From: Kordiimonas aquimaris
GTDB lineage: Bacteria > Pseudomonadota > Alphaproteobacteria > Sphingomonadales > Kordiimonadaceae
Reading direction: 5' to 3'
DNA length: 64,000 bases
Assembly (NCBI RefSeq): GCF_025574485.1
Contig: NZ_JAOBPO010000003.1
Coordinates: 39,867-103,866, forward strand
Shown here: in pieces, positions 46,430-55,595 of the stretch
Layout of the letters: every line of letters starts with the position of its first letter
How positions within the stretch are numbered: the first letter of the stretch is position 1
Notes under the pieces: model-generated
Told to the model about the DNA's origin: nothing
The model's input: the letters and a program-made list of their open reading frames with translations, nothing else
Database searches by the model: none
Program-made: the position numbers and the translations under genes

Positions 46430-46458
46430 TTGCAACCATCGTTTTTGCTTTCTAGAGT
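46430..46458 (+). promoter_or_regulatory. Candidate sigma-70 promoter of hppA
   Basis: TTGCAA (46430-46435) and TAGAGT (46453-46458) are separated by 17 bases in the 207-base gap before hppA. Transcription would start near 46465, leaving a leader of roughly 100 bases. The call is by consensus only. Confidence 0.4.
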
Positions 46459-46563
46459 ATTTTCGTGGTTCTTTAGGGAATTATGCAAAGGGGCAAACTG
46501 GTTGGTGGGGAGTATCACCAGTTAAAACGCCTGTAATTTAGGTTTTTAGGGGGAGGATTTCCC

Positions 46564-48651
46564 ATGAATGTATTATACGCTGCCATCGCTTGCGGCGTTA
46601 TTGCCGTTATTTATGGCATAGTAACACGCGGTGCTATTTTATCAGCAAGTGCCGGTAACGAAAAAATGCAAGAAATCGCAGCCGCAATCCAGGACGGAGC
46701 GCAAGCTTATTTGAATAGGCAGTACCGGACAATTGCTGTTGTTGGCGTTGTTGTAACTATTGCTATTTTCTTCTTGCTTAGTGCGACATCTGCAATTGGA
46801 TTTGTCATTGGTGCAGTATTGTCTGGCGTGGCTGGTTACATCGGCATGCTGATTTCTGTGAAAGCCAATGTGCGAACAACGGAAGCTGCGCGTACCGGCC
46901 TACAAGAAGGGCTTACAATGGCTTTTCGTTCAGGTGCCGTAACAGGCATGCTGGTTGCAGGCTTAGCTTTGTTGGCTATTGCTGGTTTCTATGCAGTTTT
47001 GATTGGACCAATAGGCATTGCCCCAACCGACAGTATTGTTATTGAGGGACTAGTTGCGCTTGGCTTTGGTGCGTCTTTGATTTCAATTTTTGCACGACTT
47101 GGCGGTGGTATCTTCACTAAAGGTGCTGATGTGGGCGCAGACCTTGTTGGTAAGGTTGAAGCTGGTATTCCAGAAGATGATCCGCGTAACCCGGCCGTGA
47201 TTGCTGACAATGTTGGTGACAATGTTGGTGATTGTGCTGGTATGGCAGCCGATCTGTTTGAAACATATGTTGTGACCATTGGTGCTACTATGGTGCTTGC
47301 CGCGTTGTTTATTGGAACAGGCGCTGCTGAAATTATGTCATTACCGCTGATCATTGGCGGCGTATGTATTATTACATCAATTATCGGAACATTCTTTGTG
47401 AAGCTTGGCAGCAGCAATTCAATTATGGGTGCGTTGTACAAAGGCTTTATCGTAACGGCTGTATTGTCAGCTGGTGCCATGTGGTTTGCGATGGAATACG
47501 CGCTTGGTGGTGACATGAACAAAACATTCACTGCTGCAGGTGCTGTATTCTCAGGCGAGACGCTCTATTACTGTGGTCTTGTTGGTCTTGTCGTGACAGG
47601 TATCATCATTTGGTTGACTGAATATTATACAGGCACTGAATTCCGCCCTGTAAAATCAATCGCCAAAGCATCGGAAACAGGTCACGGCACCAATGTTATT
47701 CAAGGCCTCGCGATATCACTTGAATCAACGGCACTGCCAACAATTGTTATCTGTGCAGGTATCATTATTGCTTACCAGCTAGCTGGTGTTATTGGCCTTG
47801 GCTTTGCAGCAACTGCTATGCTTGCTTTAGCTGGTATGGTTGTTGCGCTTGATGCATACGGCCCAGTTACAGACAATGCTGGTGGCATTGCTGAAATGGC
47901 TGGCCTTGATGATGAAGTACGCGATCGTACAGACGCACTCGATGCTGTTGGCAACACTACTAAAGCGGTAACCAAAGGATACGCTATCGGTTCTGCTGGC
48001 TTGGCTGCACTTGTACTATTCGGTGCATACACTGCCGACCTTGAGAAATACTTTGGTCACCTGGATGTAGATTTTAATCTTGCAAATCCATATGTCATCG
48101 TTGGTCTGTTTATGGGGGCAATGTTGCCTTATCTGTTTGCATCGATGGGCATGACCGCAGTTGGCCGTGCAGGTGGTGCTGTTGTTGAAGAAGTGCGCGA
48201 GCAGTTCCGCAACAATCCAGGCATCATGGAAGGTACGTCAAAACCTGATTACGCACGTTCTGTGGACTTACTGACTAAAGCCGCAATCCGTGAGATGATC
48301 GTTCCAAGCCTTCTACCAATTTTGGCTCCGATCATTGTTTACTATGTAATAACAGCTGTTGCTGGTCAGGCTGCTGGTTTTGCGGCTCTTGGCGCATTGC
48401 TTGTTGGTGTTTTGGTAGGTGGCTTGTTTGTCGCAATCTCAATGACTGCTGGTGGTGGTGCATGGGATAACGCCAAGAAATACATCGAAGACGGTAATCA
48501 TGGCGGTAAAGGTTCTGAAGCTCATAAAGCTGCAGTAACTGGTGATACAGTTGGTGATCCATACAAGGATACAGCTGGTCCAGCCGTTAATCCGATGATT
48601 AAGATCACAAATATTGTTGCATTGTTACTGCTTGCAGTACTCGCGCACTAA
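46564..48651 (+). CDS. hppA: Membrane-bound proton-translocating pyrophosphatase (K+-independent type)
   Basis: The 695-residue protein has about 16 membrane helices. The PPi-binding site reads [20 protein letters not shown] and then [20 protein letters not shown]. Later come [20 protein letters not shown] and [20 protein letters not shown]. The segment [16 protein letters not shown] has Lys where K+-dependent enzymes have Ala, which family knowledge links to the K+-independent H+-pumping class. A strong GGGGGAGG ribosome-binding site precedes ATG 46564. It couples PPi hydrolysis to proton pumping across the inner membrane. Confidence 0.96.
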   Translation: MNVLYAAIACGVIAVIYGIVTRGAILSASAGNEKMQEIAAAIQDGAQAYLNRQYRTIAVVGVVVTIAIFFLLSATSAIGFVIGAVLSGVAGYIGMLISVKANVRTTEAARTGLQEGLTMAFRSGAVTGMLVAGLALLAIAGFYAVLIGPIGIAPTDSIVIEGLVALGFGASLISIFARLGGGIFTKGADVGADLVGKVEAGIPEDDPRNPAVIADNVGDNVGDCAGMAADLFETYVVTIGATMVLAALFIGTGAAEIMSLPLIIGGVCIITSIIGTFFVKLGSSNSIMGALYKGFIVTAVLSAGAMWFAMEYALGGDMNKTFTAAGAVFSGETLYYCGLVGLVVTGIIIWLTEYYTGTEFRPVKSIAKASETGHGTNVIQGLAISLESTALPTIVICAGIIIAYQLAGVIGLGFAATAMLALAGMVVALDAYGPVTDNAGGIAEMAGLDDEVRDRTDALDAVGNTTKAVTKGYAIGSAGLAALVLFGAYTADLEKYFGHLDVDFNLANPYVIVGLFMGAMLPYLFASMGMTAVGRAGGAVVEEVREQFRNNPGIMEGTSKPDYARSVDLLTKAAIREMIVPSLLPILAPIIVYYVITAVAGQAAGFAALGALLVGVLVGGLFVAISMTAGGGAWDNAKKYIEDGNHGGKGSEAHKAAVTGDTVGDPYKDTAGPAVNPMIKITNIVALLLLAVLAH

Positions 48652-48670
48652 ATTCGTGACATAACAAAAG

Positions 48671-48698
48671 AAAAGCCCCGGTACGCCGGGGCTTTTTT
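48671..48698. terminator. Bidirectional intrinsic terminator after hppA
   Basis: An 11-bp perfect stem AAAAGCCCCGG/CCGGGGCTTTT with loop TACG is followed by six Ts on the plus strand and, reading leftwards, by TTTTCTTTT. It can end both the hppA transcript and the convergent bamE transcript. Confidence 0.9.
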
Positions 48699-48727
48699 GA
48701 TTCTATTCTATTGGTTGACTTATAATT

Positions 48728-49216
48728 CTAACCGTTAGGTCCTCGGTTCTCGCCAGAACCTGTAGGGGCCTGACCGGAGAAGCGGCCAATACTACCAAAT
48801 ATCTGTTCAAAGAAGTTAAGGCGGCGTCCTTTGGTTGGCGTTTTATCACCAACTGGTTCAATCTCACGCATATCTTCAAGACCAAGATTATTCACGGAAG
48901 ACACAACCCCGCGGTCATTAAATCCAACAACTAATACACGATGCTCTTTCGGGTCTGGCCAAAATACGGGCCGGATACGAACCTGCGTTGAAACGTAATA
49001 CCATGTTGAATCATCAAAAGTTGCTTTAATTGTGGGAGTGCCGAGAGTTGACTCCACAGAAATGCGATTATCAACACCTGGTTGAATAGCGTCTGCAAGC
49101 TGAGGGTCGAAAACATAACCTCGTACAGCCCGACCATCACCACAAGCACTTAAAGCCAGACCTGCAGCCATCATAACAGAGGCTTTAAGAGTTACATTTA
49201 ATACTGATGCAGTCAT
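48728..49216 (-). CDS. bamE: Outer-membrane protein assembly factor BamE (SmpA/OmlA lipoprotein)
   Basis: From ATG 49216 the 162-residue protein has a lipoprotein signal with lipobox LSAC (LALSACGD). The SmpA/OmlA domain follows: RGYVFDPQLADAIQPGVDNR, ESTLGTPTIKATFDDSTWYY and VLVVGFNDRGVVSSVNN. A Gly/Asn-rich tail ends the protein. BamE stabilises the Bam complex that inserts outer-membrane barrels. AAGGA at 49228-49232 supports ATG 49216 over ATG 49243. It is divergent from the cytochrome bc1 chaperone gene, a common alphaproteobacterial layout. Confidence 0.93.
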   Translation of the reverse strand: MTASVLNVTLKASVMMAAGLALSACGDGRAVRGYVFDPQLADAIQPGVDNRISVESTLGTPTIKATFDDSTWYYVSTQVRIRPVFWPDPKEHRVLVVGFNDRGVVSSVNNLGLEDMREIEPVGDKTPTKGRRLNFFEQIFGSIGRFSGQAPTGSGENRGPNG

Positions 49217-49372
49217 AGTGATAGCGTCCTTAACTAAATACACAACAAAGCCTTAATAACCGCCAGCATTGCCTAGCGCAAGGCTCCGTGTTAGAGCGTG
49301 CACTATATTGCACACAATAACAGTGATCTATTCATTTTTTCGATAACTTTATGGCAAGAAGAGGACACTCTT

Positions 49373-49915
49373 ATGAAAGGGCTATTTAAGTCATTTCGAG
49401 ACAAGCGCCGAATGAAGCAGGAAGTTCATTTACTTTATAAACAATTGGTCGATCAAGCGCGCAAACCTGTGCTTTATCAACCGCCATACAGTATCGAAGA
49501 TACAATTGACGGCAGGTTTTCTCTAATCCTTCTTCATCTTTTTATTGTTGATCGTGCGTTATCTGATGCATCGCGTGACAATGTTATCCGCCGTATGTTG
49601 CAGGAAACACTCGTTAGCGATATGGATCGTTCGCTTCGCGAACTTGGTGTCGGCGATATGAGCGTTGGCAAAGAAATGAAGAAAGTTGGCGCGACTCTTC
49701 TAGGGTGTATGAAAAGCTATAGTGAGGCTATGAATTCAGATGATAAAACAACATCTCTTAAAGCCGTAATTATACGTAATATAACTGAAAATGAAGAGGC
49801 TGCCAGTGCACTGGCCACATATACTCTGGATACTGTGCAGTTGATATCATATAATTGGAACATCAATGATCTGCATACAAAAAATGTTTTCAATCCAACA
49901 GTAGCAACTAAATAA
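49373..49915 (+). CDS. Ubiquinol-cytochrome c chaperone (Cbp3/UQCC family)
   Basis: The 180-residue helical protein contains LLYKQLVDQARKPVLYQPPY, TIDGRFSLILLHLFIVDRAL, LVSDMDRSLRELGVGDMSVG and KKVGATLLGCMKSY. This is the conserved core of the family that aids cytochrome b and bc1 complex assembly. AGAGGA at 49359-49364 supports ATG 49373. It is followed by the DUF177 gene after 29 bases. Confidence 0.92.
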   Translation: MKGLFKSFRDKRRMKQEVHLLYKQLVDQARKPVLYQPPYSIEDTIDGRFSLILLHLFIVDRALSDASRDNVIRRMLQETLVSDMDRSLRELGVGDMSVGKEMKKVGATLLGCMKSYSEAMNSDDKTTSLKAVIIRNITENEEAASALATYTLDTVQLISYNWNINDLHTKNVFNPTVATK

Positions 49916-49944
49916 TTTATTCTTTCGCAATAAGAAGACCGAAG

Positions 49945-50493
49945 ATGACACAGACATTTGACTTATCTTTAAGCATACCTCGTTCAGAAATTAATCAAGA
50001 CGAAAGACGTTTTAAAGTAGAAGCGAGTGAAGCCGAACTATCCGGATTAGCAGAGCGATTTAAAATAGTATCAATTGCATTTTTGTCTGCTGATATTTCT
50101 GTTTCTACAGCACGTGATCGCGATGCAATTATTGTGTCTGGTCATGTATCAGCAAAATTAAAGCAGAAGTGCATTGTGAGTTTGGCACCTGTTGATGAGA
50201 TAATCGACGAAGATTTTGAATTAAATCTGGTTGAGCCAGAAATTGCGAACCAGTTTGACGAAGATGAAGTTTATCTGGACCCTGATGCGCCTGACTATGA
50301 TGCTCTAGAAGGTGAACAAGTTGCCCTTGGTGAAATTGTGGCACAAACCTTATCTGTTATGATGGATCCGTATCCCCGCGCAGCAGATGCTGAGCTTCAA
50401 GATGTGCCTAACGGCTCTGTTAGTGTGAACGCTGAGCTTGAAAAAAAACCAAACCCTTTTGCGGTTTTGTCTAAATTGAACGACGAATCTTGA
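49945..50493 (+). CDS. DUF177/YceD family protein
   Basis: The 182-residue acidic protein has the YceD pattern: an N-terminal mixed segment, VSGHVSAKLKQKCIVSLAPV with the conserved Cys, FELNLVEPE and ALEGEQVALGEIVAQTLSVM. The tail KKPNPFAVLSKL is typical. YceD relatives have been linked to 23S rRNA processing and usually precede rpmF and plsX. Here rpmF is not between it and plsX, as is common in alphaproteobacteria. Confidence 0.9.
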   Translation: MTQTFDLSLSIPRSEINQDERRFKVEASEAELSGLAERFKIVSIAFLSADISVSTARDRDAIIVSGHVSAKLKQKCIVSLAPVDEIIDEDFELNLVEPEIANQFDEDEVYLDPDAPDYDALEGEQVALGEIVAQTLSVMMDPYPRAADAELQDVPNGSVSVNAELEKKPNPFAVLSKLNDES

Positions 50494-50586
50494 GTTAACA
50501 CATAATTTCTATATTGTTCGATGAAAGTTAATAGTGCTGCTGTCTGGGGCAGGCGGGCACGCAGGTGTTTAGGTTGGGAATAGTGA

Positions 50587-51645
50587 GTGGCTAAAAAAAT
50601 TACAATTGCTGTCGATGCAATGGGCGGCGATCAAGCACCGCAAATGGTCATAGATGGTATTGCTGATGCGCGCAGGCTTTTTCCGCACACTAAATTTCAT
50701 ATTTATGGTGATGAAACACAGATACAGCCATTACTTTCGGCCTATCCAGAACTTTCAGCAGCGAGTGAGGTTTTTCACACTGATTCTGTAGTTTCTAGCG
50801 ATGATAAACCTTCTCAAGCTCTACGCCGCGGACGGCAGTCATCAATGGGTTTAGCAATTCAGGCCGTAAAAGACGGGTCTGCAGAGGTTGCCATTTCAGC
50901 CGGTAATACCGGTGCACTAATGGCGCTGGCCAAGTTTATGCTACGAACCATGCCAGGTATAGACAGGCCAGCCCTTATATCACCAATGCCAACCATTCGC
51001 GGGGAAAGCGTTATGCTTGACCTTGGGGCAAACGTTGAATGCGACAGTAATAATTTAGTGCAATTTGCCATTATGGGAGCTGCATATGTGCGCACAGTTC
51101 TTGGCCTGTCAAAGCCTACAGTTGCCCTCCTGAATGTTGGCGTTGAAGACCTTAAAGGCAAAGATAGTATTAAGGCTGCTGCTGATGTGTTGCGCGACTT
51201 TGATCATTTACCTTTAAACTTCGTTGGTTTTGTTGAAGGAAACGATATAACTACTGGCGCTGTAGATGTCGTGGTTACAGACGGCTTTACAGGCAATGTA
51301 GCTTTGAAAACAGTTGAGGGCACTGCAAGATTGATGGCAGATTTGCTCGGCCGTGCATTTCGATCAACGCTATTTACTAAAATCGGTTATTTCTTTGCAA
51401 GTCAGGGACTTAAGTCGCTGAGAGATCATATGGATCCTAACAATCATAATGGTGGTGTATTTCTTGGCCTCAATGGTCTTGTAATGAAAAGCCATGGTAG
51501 TGCAAATGCACATGGGTTTTCGTCTGCAGTAACTTCAGCTATTGATATGGCTCAAAACGACCTTGTGAAACTGATTGGTGAAGACTTACAAGAAATCGCG
51601 ATTGGTGATGAGATTGTCCCATTAGCAAAAGGCGACGATAGTTAG
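50587..51645 (+). CDS. plsX: Phosphate acyltransferase PlsX
   Basis: The 352-residue protein shows ITIAVDAMGGDQAPQMVIDG at its start, RRGRQSSMGLAIQAVKDGSA, AVISAGNTGA-like text (EVAISAGNTGALMALAKF), VALLNVGVEDLKGKD and VVVTDGFTGNVALKTVEG. PlsX makes acyl-phosphate from acyl-ACP for phospholipid synthesis. The start is GTG 50587, with GGGA upstream at good spacing. fabH, which very often follows plsX, is not present before ihfA. Confidence 0.95.
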   Translation: MAKKITIAVDAMGGDQAPQMVIDGIADARRLFPHTKFHIYGDETQIQPLLSAYPELSAASEVFHTDSVVSSDDKPSQALRRGRQSSMGLAIQAVKDGSAEVAISAGNTGALMALAKFMLRTMPGIDRPALISPMPTIRGESVMLDLGANVECDSNNLVQFAIMGAAYVRTVLGLSKPTVALLNVGVEDLKGKDSIKAAADVLRDFDHLPLNFVGFVEGNDITTGAVDVVVTDGFTGNVALKTVEGTARLMADLLGRAFRSTLFTKIGYFFASQGLKSLRDHMDPNNHNGGVFLGLNGLVMKSHGSANAHGFSSAVTSAIDMAQNDLVKLIGEDLQEIAIGDEIVPLAKGDDS

Positions 51646-51799
51646 TTGCAGAGCATTACCTCCTGTATTGATTCAAAAAGCCGCGCTAAGTTATTTATAT
51701 AATGAGTTTTTTGAGTATTGAATTTCTCTGAATTATTGACTCGTGAGGCACACGGGCATAAGGTTTGGTTCTCAATTCATTATATAGAAGGGGGTGCAT

Positions 51800-52090
51800 G
51801 TGAGCAGCACAACATTAACGCGCGCAGACCTTACCGAAGCAATTTATGAAGAAATTGGCCTTTCAAGGAACGAATCAGCTGAATTAGTTGAGTCTGTTCT
51901 TGAGGAAGTAGCGTCATGCTTGGTTTCCGGTGAGAATGTGAAAATATCTTCGTTCGGTAGTTTTCTTGTTCGCCAGAAAAATGGTCGTATGGGGCGCAAT
52001 CCTAAAACTGGCCAAGAAGTGCCAATTGACCCGCGTCGTGTATTGGTATTTCGACCAAGCCAAGTAATGAAAGACCGTATCAACGCATAG
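51800..52090 (+). CDS. ihfA: Integration host factor subunit alpha
   Basis: The 96-residue HU/IHF-fold protein reads [20 protein letters not shown], then [40 protein letters not shown] and [15 protein letters not shown]. The beta-arm with RNPKTG and the conserved Pro and helix pattern favour IhfA. GTG 51800 has a close AAGGGGG ribosome-binding site at 51788-51794. IHF bends DNA at promoters and origins. Confidence 0.95.
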   Translation: MSSTTLTRADLTEAIYEEIGLSRNESAELVESVLEEVASCLVSGENVKISSFGSFLVRQKNGRMGRNPKTGQEVPIDPRRVLVFRPSQVMKDRINA

Positions 52091-52108
52091 TCGTTGGAGT
52101 AATGCCTG

Positions 52109-52537
52109 ATGAACGCTATGGGAGATGATACACGTTCCCGCGGTAGTAAAAGCCGCGATGCCTTCCGAACAATTTCGGAAGTTGCGGAGGAACTTGACCT
52201 GCCACAACATGTACTTCGTTTTTGGGAAAGTAAGTTTAATCAAATTAAACCTCTAAAGCGTGGTGGTAATCGTCGATATTATCGCCCTGATGATGTTGTT
52301 TTATTAACTGTTATCAAACGGTTACTACATACAGAAGGCTATACTATTCGCGGTGTTCAAAAGCTTTTCAAAGCTCAAGGGCTGAAGGCAACAATTGAAC
52401 ATGTAACAGCTTCTGAAAACACAACTTTGGAACCAATTGTAGAAACTTTTGCACCTGAATCAAATCAGGATAAGCACGATCTTTCCGCTGTTCAATCTGC
52501 AGTATTAAAGCTTAAAAAATTACGAAGCAGCCTTTAA
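52109..52537 (+). CDS. MerR-family regulator next to ihfA
   Basis: The 142-residue protein has a MerR helix-turn-helix: [40 protein letters not shown] and [16 protein letters not shown], then [14 protein letters not shown]. It lacks an obvious metal-binding C-terminal Cys set. This conserved ihfA-linked regulator is common in alphaproteobacteria; its targets are unknown. It starts 18 bases after ihfA and is likely co-transcribed. Confidence 0.88.
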   Translation: MNAMGDDTRSRGSKSRDAFRTISEVAEELDLPQHVLRFWESKFNQIKPLKRGGNRRYYRPDDVVLLTVIKRLLHTEGYTIRGVQKLFKAQGLKATIEHVTASENTTLEPIVETFAPESNQDKHDLSAVQSAVLKLKKLRSSL

Positions 52538-52580
52538 TTGATTTCACATTCAGCATGAGCATAGATTTCAAATAGACCTA

Positions 52581-52609
52581 TTGCGTGAGAAATTTCACGC
52601 GGTTATAGT
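52581..52609 (+). promoter_or_regulatory. Promoter of tRNA-Pro, overlapping a palindrome
   Basis: TTGCGT (52581-52586) and TATAGT (52604-52609) are separated by exactly 17 bases and lie 25 bases before the tRNA. A 6-bp inverted repeat GCGTGA-gaaatt-TCACGC (52583-52600) covers the -35 element and spacer. Confidence 0.6.
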
Positions 52610-52634
52610 GCGCCGCTCTGTTGAATATCTATTT

Positions 52635-52711
52635 CGGGAAGTAGCGCAGCCTGGTAGCGCACTACACTGGGGGTGTAGGGGTCGCAGGTTCAAATCCTGT
52701 CTTCCCGACCA
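52635..52711 (+). tRNA. tRNA-Pro (anticodon GGG)
   Basis: The 77-base gene folds into a complete cloverleaf. The acceptor stem is CGGGAAG/CTTCCCG with discriminator A and an encoded CCA (52709-52711). The D-stem is GCGC/GCGC, and the anticodon stem CTACA/TGTAG encloses loop CTGGGGG, giving anticodon GGG. The T-arm is GCAGG-TTCAAAT-CCTGT. It reads proline codons CCC and CCU. Confidence 0.97.
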
Positions 52712-52715
52712 TAAT

Positions 52716-52748
52716 AAAGCCATCACATTTTATGTGGTGGCTTTTATG
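52716..52748 (+). terminator. Intrinsic terminator after tRNA-Pro
   Basis: A 13-bp stem AAAGCCATCACAT/ATGTGGTGGCTTT (one G-T pair) with a TTT loop, followed by T-rich sequence, begins five bases after the CCA end. Confidence 0.85.
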
Positions 52749-52849
52749 TTTCCAAGTCATAAGTCTCAAGTTAGATAAATAACGACCATAATCATAATGC
52801 GTGGCCGAATATGAAAAGCATAAGAAAAACAACAAACGAGGAGTGACCT

Positions 52850-53653
52850 GTGGATATTATCATCAATGCTCTACCTCTAATAATTGCGGGGGGTATTGCT
52901 GGTTTTCTTGCTGGATTATTGGGTATTGGTGGCGGCATTGTTACTATTCCAGCATTATTCATTGTGTTTACCAAGCTTGAGGTACCCTTTGAGTGGCGCA
53001 TGCATGCAGCCATAGGCACTTCGTTAGCAATCATTGTTGCGACAAATTGCTCAAGCGCATGGGCTCACAATAAAAAAGAAGCCGTCGATTGGAACGTTGT
53101 GAAAACCTGGTGGTTTACAATTGTCATTGGCGCAGTATCAGGAAGTTATTTTGCAACATACTTGAAAACGACTGAGCTGGTTTACTTTTTTGCCACGCTT
53201 GCCGCATTTCTTGCCATAAAGATGCTTCTGCCCATTGATAAATGGAAACTTGGCAGTTCATTACCATCAGGTGTTTTTCGTTTTTCAAACCCCACTTTAA
53301 TTGGCTTTTTCTCATCTGTAATGGGCATAGGGGGAGGGAGTTTCTCTGTCCCTTATATGACCTTGTACAATATTCCAATTCGCCGTGCTGTTGGTACGGC
53401 CTCTGTAATTGGTTTGGTGCTGAGTTTTGCTGGCACAATTGGGTATATCATTTCAGGCCAAGGTATAGAAGGTATGCCAGATGGCATGTTAGGTTTTATT
53501 CATGGCCCCTCTGCCATAATTGTAAGTTTAGCTGCCGTTATAACTGCGCCGTTTGGAGCAAAAGCAGCGCATTGGTTGCCACACAAAGTGTTGAGTATTC
53601 TCTTTGGCTTGTTTCTGATAGGTGCAACCCTACGCTTGATCAATGCGGTATAA
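52850..53653 (+). CDS. TauE/SafE-family membrane transporter
   Basis: The 267-residue protein has about eight membrane helices and the two family repeats: GGIAGFLAGLLGIGGGIVTI (about residues 14-33) and LIGFFSSVMGIGGGSFSVPY (about 149-168). The GIGGG motifs are typical of TauE/SafE permeases, which often export sulfite or organosulfur acids. The substrate here is unknown. GTG 52850 has an excellent GAGGAG ribosome-binding site. It lies between the tRNA and the methylmalonyl-CoA mutase operon without clear link to either. Confidence 0.88.
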   Translation: MDIIINALPLIIAGGIAGFLAGLLGIGGGIVTIPALFIVFTKLEVPFEWRMHAAIGTSLAIIVATNCSSAWAHNKKEAVDWNVVKTWWFTIVIGAVSGSYFATYLKTTELVYFFATLAAFLAIKMLLPIDKWKLGSSLPSGVFRFSNPTLIGFFSSVMGIGGGSFSVPYMTLYNIPIRRAVGTASVIGLVLSFAGTIGYIISGQGIEGMPDGMLGFIHGPSAIIVSLAAVITAPFGAKAAHWLPHKVLSILFGLFLIGATLRLINAV

Positions 53654-53723
53654 CTCTTTAAACCGTATCGTAATTTGTATCTTCTAGGCAGCAAATAAAC
53701 TGCCTTAAGCCTTAGGGGTTGGC

Positions 53724-55595
53724 ATGTCTGATTTTCCTATCAAATTCATGGAGGGTTTTTCTGGGGGCTCTCACGTCGATTGGCGGTCATCCGTTGAGAA
53801 AGTTCTACGCGGAAAACCATTTGAACGCGCCATGCAGTATCACACGTATGATGATATTATTGTTGACGCACTGTACACACGCGAAACATCGAAAATTAGA
53901 AGTCAATCCATACGCGAGTACGGCGAATGGGCGATAGTCTCACCTCATTGGGGAAATGACGCATCAACCGTCAATACTGAAATTTTGGAAGACTTGAGCC
54001 GGGGCGCTTCTGCTGTGGCTATTACAGTTGATGAGACTGGCATACACGGCATATCGCCAAATAGCTTATCCACTGCGTTTGAAGATGTTTATTTAGACAT
54101 GTTGCCATTCACTCTTATCCAAGGTGTAGACTTTGCTCCCGCTGCTACTGCTATGGATAAGTTGTTAAAAGACCGGGAATACAAGCAGCTAGATATTAAT
54201 GGTCTATTGGGTGTTGATCCAATTGGTGCGCTAGCTCGTTTCGGGTATCTCAATACAAGAGCTGAAGAAGCAATATCAGCAGGTGCCAAAGTAGCTGAGC
54301 AATTTGCACAAAGCTGGCCAAATGTTTCTACGTTTGTAGCTGACGGTACTGTGTATAGTAACGCTGGAGCAGGGGAAGTTCAGGAGCTGTCCGCTTGCTT
54401 GTCAACTGCTGTAACATACTTGCGTAGCATGGAGAAGCAAGGTCTAGAGCTAGCAATAGCTGCGAAACACATACAGTTCACAATGTCTGCTAGCACAAGC
54501 TTGTGGCAAACAATTTCAAAATTCCGTGCGCTTAGACAGCTTTGGAATCAGGTAATGTCCGCTTGCGGTGTAACGGATATCACACCACGAATAAATGCGG
54601 TTTCCGCATTACATCAATTCAGTATGAAAGACCCTTGGGTCAATATACTCCGTGGTACTGCAGCCTGTTTTGGCGCTACTATTGGTGGAGCAGACAGTGT
54701 AACTGTGTTGCCACATGATTTGATGCTGGGTTCAGTAAATAAGTTTTCACGTAAAATTGCGCGCAATATTCAAATCATTCTTCAGGAAGAAAGTAATCTT
54801 TCGAAAGTTCTGGATCCTGCTGCAGGTTCCTATGCAATAGACACATTAACGAATGAAATGACTGAAACGGCATGGAAGCAATTCCAAGAATTAGAGAACG
54901 CAGGTGGTATTCTCTCAGCATTACGAAACGGTTCGTTTTCAAAGAAACTGAATGCAATCTCTGACAAGCGTGCAGTCAATATTAGAAAGCGAAAGCTAGC
55001 AATAACGGGGATTTCCGAGTTTCCCGACATTACTGAAAAATCTATTACTGGTATTGTTGGTCATTCAAGCGAAGAAACAAAAACACTTGAGGCTGTTGAG
55101 CAACTTCAACCACTTGTTCTAAAGCGCATAGCTTGGGAGTTTGAAAAGTTACGTTTCAAGAGTGATGAAATCACAGTTGAAAGCGGTAAGCGGCCATCCA
55201 TATTTTTGGCAAACCTGGGAACTCCAGCTGATTTTACAGCGCGTGCAACATTTGCAAAAAACTTCTTTGAAGCTGGCGGTATTGCGGCAAGTGGCAGCGC
55301 AGGCGTTAACACAGCAGAAGCAATGTTGAATGAAGCAGAAAAGTCATCCGATAACTTTGCCATACTGTGTGGATCAGACCATCAATACCAGGAAGTGGGT
55401 GTTGAAATGGTTGGCACGCTTAAAAAAGCAGGATTTAAGCGCATATATGTAGCCGGCAAGCTGCCAGATGGCACCGAGCTTACAAAGGCTGGTATGGATG
55501 CGATGATATATATGGGCTGTGATGTTGTTGCTGTTTTAGAAGAGGCATTCAGTGCATTTGACAATGGCACATCTGAATCAGGAGTTATGTTATGA
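53724..55595 (+). CDS. mutA: Methylmalonyl-CoA mutase small (beta) subunit
   Basis: The 623-residue protein has the MutA architecture: a TIM-barrel-like N-terminal domain ([11 protein letters not shown]-like start; [16 protein letters not shown]) and [19 protein letters not shown] in the middle. The C-terminal cobalamin-fold domain (about 475-620) contains [20 protein letters not shown]. That domain lacks the B12-binding D-x-H-x-x-G motif, as expected for the non-catalytic subunit. AGGGG at 53714-53718 supports ATG 53724. It overlaps mutB by four bases (ATGA). Confidence 0.94.
   Translation: MSDFPIKFMEGFSGGSHVDWRSSVEKVLRGKPFERAMQYHTYDDIIVDALYTRETSKIRSQSIREYGEWAIVSPHWGNDASTVNTEILEDLSRGASAVAITVDETGIHGISPNSLSTAFEDVYLDMLPFTLIQGVDFAPAATAMDKLLKDREYKQLDINGLLGVDPIGALARFGYLNTRAEEAISAGAKVAEQFAQSWPNVSTFVADGTVYSNAGAGEVQELSACLSTAVTYLRSMEKQGLELAIAAKHIQFTMSASTSLWQTISKFRALRQLWNQVMSACGVTDITPRINAVSALHQFSMKDPWVNILRGTAACFGATIGGADSVTVLPHDLMLGSVNKFSRKIARNIQIILQEESNLSKVLDPAAGSYAIDTLTNEMTETAWKQFQELENAGGILSALRNGSFSKKLNAISDKRAVNIRKRKLAITGISEFPDITEKSITGIVGHSSEETKTLEAVEQLQPLVLKRIAWEFEKLRFKSDEITVESGKRPSIFLANLGTPADFTARATFAKNFFEAGGIAASGSAGVNTAEAMLNEAEKSSDNFAILCGSDHQYQEVGVEMVGTLKKAGFKRIYVAGKLPDGTELTKAGMDAMIYMGCDVVAVLEEAFSAFDNGTSESGVML

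Noticed and set aside
46989-47531. 180-codon open frame on the minus strand inside hppA
   Set aside because: It is a shadow of the strongly biased hppA codons; no ribosome-binding site or recognisable protein.
52581-52778. 65-codon open frame across the tRNA
   Set aside because: It covers the tRNA-Pro gene and its terminator; no real protein is expected.
53687-53706. Hairpin AGGCAG/CTGCCT before mutA as a terminator
   Set aside because: The stem is only six bases and lacks a T-run.
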